Shown piece after piece: positions 60,240-64,000 of a DNA stretch of 64,000 bases. Position 1 is the stretch's first letter; each line of letters starts with the position of its first letter. A program made the position numbers and the translations under genes. This DNA comes from Saccharicrinis sp963677245 (GTDB lineage Bacteria; Bacteroidota; Bacteroidia; Bacteroidales; Marinilabiliaceae), in NCBI GenBank assembly GCA_963677245.1, contig OY781921.1, forward strand, positions 3,720,001 through 3,784,000. The letters run 5' to 3'. A model generated the notes under the pieces. It was not told the origin of the DNA. It saw nothing but the letters and a program-made list of their open reading frames with translations, and searched no databases.

Positions 60240-61001
60240 ATGTCAGAAGAAAATCTGGTTTTACATACCGATAATTTGGTAAAGAAATATAAAAGCCGAA
60301 CTGTAGTTAAAGGAGTTTCAGTAAAAGTGGAACAGGGCGAGATTGTTGGACTGTTAGGTCCAAATGGTGCTGGTAAGACTACTACCTTTTATATGACGGT
60401 AGGTTTGGTAACTCCCAATTCCGGCGAAATTTATTTAAATGACACAGTTATAACCAAAGAGCCAGTTTATAAAAGGGCGCAAAGAGGAATTGGATATCTT
60501 GCGCAAGAAGCTTCGGTTTTTAGAAAGCTCAGTATTGAGGATAATATTAAGGCTGTGCTGGAGATGACTAACTTTAGTAAAGAGTATCAAAAAGAAAGAC
60601 TGGAAGAATTATTAGATGAATTTAGTTTAGGGCATATTCGCAAAAGTTTAGGGATTCAGCTTTCAGGAGGAGAAAGACGTAGATGTGAAATTGCACGGGC
60701 ATTAGCTATAAATCCAAAGTTTATTTTGTTAGATGAGCCTTTTGCAGGTGTTGACCCTATTGCCGTGCAGGATATTCAGGAAATAGTAGCTAAACTTAAG
60801 TACAAGAATATTGGGATATTAATTACCGATCATAACGTACACGAGACGCTTTCAATTACTGATAGAGCCTATTTGTTATTTGAAGGTAATATATTAAAAG
60901 CAGGAACTGCTGAGGAATTAGCAGAAGATCCAGAAGTTAGAAGACTTTATTTAGGGAATGACTTTGAATTAAAACGAAGAACATTTGATATAGGAGGCTG
61001 A
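60240..61001 (+). CDS. lptB: LPS export ABC transporter ATPase LptB
   Basis: Cytoplasmic ATPase that powers lipopolysaccharide extraction by LptFG. 253 residues. Walker A LLGPNGAGKTTTFY, Q-loop YLAQEASVFRKLSIEDNI, signature LSGGERRRCEIARALA, Walker B KFILLDEPFAGVDPIAVQDI and the switch His in ILITDHNVHETLSI. The sequence around the signature is specific to LptB. It shares a transcript with tatC. Confidence 0.94.
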   Translation: MSEENLVLHTDNLVKKYKSRTVVKGVSVKVEQGEIVGLLGPNGAGKTTTFYMTVGLVTPNSGEIYLNDTVITKEPVYKRAQRGIGYLAQEASVFRKLSIEDNIKAVLEMTNFSKEYQKERLEELLDEFSLGHIRKSLGIQLSGGERRRCEIARALAINPKFILLDEPFAGVDPIAVQDIQEIVAKLKYKNIGILITDHNVHETLSITDRAYLLFEGNILKAGTAEELAEDPEVRRLYLGNDFELKRRTFDIGG

Positions 61002-61045
61002 TAATTAAGGAGAAGTAAATAATTTTAATTTTTTTTGAAATAAAA

Positions 61046-61078
61046 TTTGCATAAAAGATAAAAAAGAAGTTATCTTTG
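61046..61078 (+). promoter_or_regulatory. Promoter of tRNA-Leu
   Basis: TTTG (61046-61049), spacer 21, TATCTTTG (61071-61078), a full consensus match, ending 17 bases before the mature tRNA. Confidence 0.8.
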
Positions 61079-61095
61079 CATCGCAAAAAAATAAC

Positions 61096-61180
61096 GCGGA
61101 TGTGGCGTAATTGGTAGCCGCGCTAGACTTAGGATCTAGTGCCGAGAGGCGTGGGGGTTCGAGTCCCTTCATCCGCACCA
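61096..61180 (+). tRNA. tRNA-Leu (anticodon TAG)
   Basis: 85 bases including an encoded CCA. Acceptor GCGGATG pairs with CATCCGC, discriminator A. Anticodon stem CTAGA/TCTAG with loop CTTAGGA places anticodon TAG at 61130-61132. A long variable arm (TGCCGAGAGGCGT) marks the class II tRNA-Leu type; the T arm GGGGG-TTCGAGT-CCCTT is normal. A consensus promoter precedes it and a terminator follows. Confidence 0.98.
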
Positions 61181-61193
61181 ATAAAAAAATATA

Positions 61194-61240
61194 AAAACCG
61201 TCTCACTTACGATGTAAATCGGTAGTAAGACGGTTTTTTT
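61194..61240 (+). terminator. Terminator of tRNA-Leu
   Basis: AAAACCGTCT (61194-61203) pairs with AGACGGTTTT (61228-61237), with further imperfect pairing inside, and a T-run to 61240. Confidence 0.88.
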
Positions 61241-61307
61241 AAATTTAATATGTTGATTTTGATCTCTTGAAGATCACACAAAAAGTTCACTAATAATTAT
61301 TTAGCCG

Positions 61308-62669
61308 ATGAACATCTCAAAAGAAAACATTGATGATTTAAATGCAGTATTAAAGCTTACTGTAGAGAAAGAAGATTACGAGAGCCGTGTTGATGAGGTA
61401 TTGAAGGATTATCGTAAGAAAGCCAATATGCCAGGTTTCCGTCCAGGAAAAGTTCCTTTTGGCATGATTAAAAAGATGTACGGTAAACATGTGTTGGCCG
61501 AGCAAGTGAACAAGATTGTTTCTGAAGAATTATCAAAATATCTTTACGAAAGTAAATTAAACATTTTGGGTGAGCCACTTCCAAGTGAGTCACAAGAAAC
61601 AATTGATTTTGAAACACAGGAAAACTTTGATTTTAATTTCGATATAGCTGTAGCTCCTGAGTTTGAGGTGAAGTTGTCGAAGAGAGAAAAGTTACCTTAT
61701 TATACTATCGAAGTAACTGACGAAATGTTGGATCAGCAGATTAAGCAGGCAACAAGTCGTTTTGGTACTAGCGAAACTGTAGAAGAAGCTAACGAAGAGT
61801 CAATGATTAAAGGTGATTTAGTTCAACTTGATCAGGATGGAAACGTATTAGAAGAGGGAATTAAAGCTGAGGATACAGTTCTTTCTGCCGCTACCATTAA
61901 AGATGATGAAGTTAAAGCTAAATTAAGCGGAATTAAAGTAGGTGAGAATGTTGTGATTAATCCAAAAACTACATTTGAAGATGCTACTCAAATTTCATAT
62001 ATGCTTAAGATTTCTGCTGAAGAGGCTGAGCAAATTGATAGCAACTTCCAATTCACAGTTAAGGAAATTACAAATTACGTAGCTGCTGAGTTAAATCAGG
62101 AATTGTTTGATCAGGTATTAGGTAAAGATGTTGCCACTACAGAAGAGGAGTTTAATGCTAAAATCAAAGAAGATTTAGAAAAAACTTTATCATTCGAAAG
62201 CGAATACAAATTCTCTATGGATGCTAAAGAAAAGCTGATGAAGAAGATTGATATCGCGTTACCAGAAGCTTTCCTAAAGCGTTGGATTTTGACTACAAAT
62301 CACGATAACGATCAAATTACTGAAGAATCTCTTGACAAGGATATGCCAAATTACTTAGATGACTTAAGATGGCAGTTGATTAAGAATGAGATTCTTAAAG
62401 TAAACGAAATTAAAATTGAGGAAGCTGATGTACTTGAAGTAGCTAAGAAATCAGCAAAAATGCAGTTTATGCAGTATGGTCTTTCAAACATTCCTGAAGA
62501 GCATTTAGAAAATTATGCTAAGGAAATGATGGGACAAGATGAGCAACGTAGAAATATGTCAGAAACTGCAGCTCAGGAAAAGGCTTTAGCGTTTATCAAA
62601 GAGGCTGTTAAGATTGATGAGAAAACGTTAAGCAGAGACGAATTCAATAAGCTGTTTGAAAAAAACTAG
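61308..62669 (+). CDS. tig: Trigger factor
   Basis: Ribosome-bound chaperone. 453 residues. The N-terminal ribosome-binding domain contains YRKKANMPGFRPGKVPFGMI, close to the G-F-R-x-G-K-x-P tail signature. The middle region (about 150-245), where PPIase activity normally resides, is divergent and lacks recognisable FKBP active-site words, as often in Bacteroidota. The C-terminal part is long helices (about 250-450). It stands directly upstream of clpP-clpX, the usual tig-clpP-clpX order. Confidence 0.94.
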   Translation: MNISKENIDDLNAVLKLTVEKEDYESRVDEVLKDYRKKANMPGFRPGKVPFGMIKKMYGKHVLAEQVNKIVSEELSKYLYESKLNILGEPLPSESQETIDFETQENFDFNFDIAVAPEFEVKLSKREKLPYYTIEVTDEMLDQQIKQATSRFGTSETVEEANEESMIKGDLVQLDQDGNVLEEGIKAEDTVLSAATIKDDEVKAKLSGIKVGENVVINPKTTFEDATQISYMLKISAEEAEQIDSNFQFTVKEITNYVAAELNQELFDQVLGKDVATTEEEFNAKIKEDLEKTLSFESEYKFSMDAKEKLMKKIDIALPEAFLKRWILTTNHDNDQITEESLDKDMPNYLDDLRWQLIKNEILKVNEIKIEEADVLEVAKKSAKMQFMQYGLSNIPEEHLENYAKEMMGQDEQRRNMSETAAQEKALAFIKEAVKIDEKTLSRDEFNKLFEKN

Positions 62670-62743
62670 GCTAAATAGCTAAAGCAAGGTTATATTTTTT
62701 TAATTTAGCTTTTCAATATTAGGAAAAGAAAAATTTTAAAATT

Positions 62744-63421
62744 ATGATAGATCCAAAAGATTTTCACAAGTATGCAACAAAGCATGTTGGAATCAATAGC
62801 CTTGCTTTAGATAAATACACAACTGTAGCAAGCGGGTATATATCTCCAACAATTATCGAAGAGCGTCAGTTAAACGTAGCTTCAATGGATGTATTTTCCC
62901 GCTTAATGATGGATAGAATTATTTTTCTGGGATTACCGATCGATGATACTGTAGCCAATATTATTCAGGCACAACTTTTATATCTGGAGTCGGCAGATGC
63001 ACAAAAAGATATTTCAATTTACTTTAACTCACCGGGAGGTTCGGTTTATGCTGGTTTAGGTATTTATGATACTATGCAGTATATTTCATCCGATGTGGCA
63101 ACTATTTGTACAGGTATGGCTGCATCAATGGCTGCTGTTCTTTTAACAGCAGGAACAACTGGTAAACGTTCTGCTTTAAAGCATTCAAGAGTAATGATTC
63201 ACCAGCCAATGGGTGGTGCACAGGGACAGGCTTCTGACATTGAAATTACTGCAAGAGAAATTCAGAAATTAAAGAAGGAGCTTTATACTATTATCTCTGA
63301 TCATTCTGGAAATACTTTTAAGAAAGTAGAAAAGGATTCTGATCGTGATTACTGGATGACAGCTGATGAAGCTAAGGAATACGGTATGATTGACGAGGTA
63401 TTAGTCAGAGAGAAAAAGTAA
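62744..63421 (+). CDS. clpP: ATP-dependent Clp protease proteolytic subunit
   Basis: Serine protease that forms the degradation chamber with ClpX or ClpA. 225 residues. The catalytic Ser lies in CTGMAASMAAVLLTAG, the His in KHSRVMIHQPMGGAQGQASD, and the Asp in the DSDRDYWM block; the oxyanion loop is INSPGGSV-like (YFNSPGGSVYAGLGIYDTM). It starts about 74 bases after tig and 87 bases before clpX. Confidence 0.96.
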   Translation: MIDPKDFHKYATKHVGINSLALDKYTTVASGYISPTIIEERQLNVASMDVFSRLMMDRIIFLGLPIDDTVANIIQAQLLYLESADAQKDISIYFNSPGGSVYAGLGIYDTMQYISSDVATICTGMAASMAAVLLTAGTTGKRSALKHSRVMIHQPMGGAQGQASDIEITAREIQKLKKELYTIISDHSGNTFKKVEKDSDRDYWMTADEAKEYGMIDEVLVREKK

Positions 63422-63508
63422 GATTATAATACAGGATATTATCTTATGCAGAATACTGTTTTTGCGGTATTCTGCATTGTTGTTTTTAATATTTAAACCG
63501 GGAGAACT

Positions 63509-64000
63509 ATGGATAAGTGTTCGTTTTGCGGGAGAGAGAGGAAAGATACCAATTTATTAATTGCGGGTGTTTCAGGACATATTTGTGATAGTTGTATTGA
63601 GCAGGCGCATGGTATTTTGGAGGAAGAGTTTAAGAAAAAAGGTGGTTTTAATGTAGATGACATCACACTTTTAAAACCAACCGAGATAAAGATTTTCCTG
63701 GATCAGTATATTATTGGTCAGGATGAGGCTAAGAAATATTTGTCAGTTGCTGTTTATAATCATTACAAAAGATTACAGCAAAGAAACTCATCTGACGATA
63801 TTGAGATTGAAAAATCAAATATCATACTTGTGGGAGAAACAGGTACCGGAAAAACATTATTGGCGCGTACTATAGCCAGAATGTTACATGTACCTTTTAC
63901 CATTGTGGATGCTACAGTGTTGACAGAGGCAGGTTATGTTGGTGAGGATATCGAAAGTATTTTAACCAGATTGTTGCAGGCTGCTGATTATAATGTTGAG
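63509..64000 (+). CDS. clpX: ATP-dependent Clp protease ATP-binding subunit ClpX, 5' part
   Basis: AAA+ unfoldase that feeds ClpP. Only the first 164 codons are in the window; the gene runs off the right edge. The N-terminal zinc-binding domain has Cys4, Cys7, Cys26 and Cys29 (MDKCSFCGRE, HICDSCIEQAH). The AAA+ domain begins with QYIIGQDEAKKYLSVAVYNH, Walker A LVGETGTGKTLLARTIA and VDATVLTEAGYVGEDIESIL. The start ATG at 63509 follows GGGAGAAC, one of the few purine-rich Shine-Dalgarno-like sequences in the window. Confidence 0.96.
   Translation, partial: MDKCSFCGRERKDTNLLIAGVSGHICDSCIEQAHGILEEEFKKKGGFNVDDITLLKPTEIKIFLDQYIIGQDEAKKYLSVAVYNHYKRLQQRNSSDDIEIEKSNIILVGETGTGKTLLARTIARMLHVPFTIVDATVLTEAGYVGEDIESILTRLLQAADYNVE

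Overview
The window is a low-GC chromosomal segment from a member of the Bacteroidota, most likely a marine or anaerobic Bacteroidales/Marinilabiliales-type organism. The evidence is: promoter-like sites matching the Bacteroidetes consensus TTTG-N18..21-TAnnTTTG upstream of several genes (the ilv leader, dapD, rplU, tRNA-Leu); starts with weak Shine-Dalgarno sequences in A-rich context; a type IX secretion C-terminal sorting domain; a propeller/Y_Y_Y sensor regulator; GH43 arabinan enzymes; and the overall gene set. No plasmid, phage, insertion sequence, CRISPR or rRNA was seen. The species cannot be fixed from the sequence alone.

Layout. 1-8.9 kb: 3' end of pgi, an acetyltransferase-like gene, a secreted repeat protein, a helicase with a C-terminal HTH, an AraC regulator, and ilvC. 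9.2-20.4 kb: a branched-chain amino acid cluster, ilvD-ilvB-ilvN-leuA-leuC-leuD followed by a second leuA-like synthase and leuB. It is preceded by a promoter, a 21-residue Ile/Leu/Val-rich leader peptide and mutually exclusive hairpins, which together form a textbook ribosome-mediated attenuator. A hairpin terminator also sits between leuD and the second synthase. 20.4-24.1 kb: two small secreted proteins on the minus strand, then dapD, a threonylcarbamoyl-AMP synthase and a thioesterase.

24.4-36.6 kb: a carbohydrate-use region. A lipoprotein endo-arabinanase, a GPH sugar symporter and a cytoplasmic GH43 arabinofuranosidase form one plus-strand operon. Facing it on the minus strand are a large T9SS-secreted lyase-like protein with AbfB and trefoil carbohydrate-binding repeats, a beta-helix glycosidase, an AraC regulator with a degenerate receiver domain, and a 964-residue propeller/Y_Y_Y/transmembrane/AraC sensor that lacks kinase and receiver domains. 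No SusC/SusD pair is present in the window.

36.6-64 kb: mostly housekeeping. Genes are ruvC, a DUF4286 protein, serS, rpmA-rplU, a bifunctional-nuclease-family protein, a nucleoside transporter, a lipoprotein with repeated SSG turns, an MBL hydrolase, aroK, parC-parE, a membrane MutS-like ATPase, obg, adk, hpt, purE, an outer-membrane pair that includes a helix-hairpin-helix/barrel fusion, recQ, tatC, lptB, tRNA-Leu(TAG), tig, clpP and the 5' part of clpX.

The best non-coding signals are the ilv attenuator, a family of imperfect inverted-repeat elements placed directly before several start codons (ilvD, leuC, leuB, tsaC), a folded element at about 33.6 kb, and a possible structured leader before rplU. 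All functional statements come from reading motifs; no database search or folding calculation was run.
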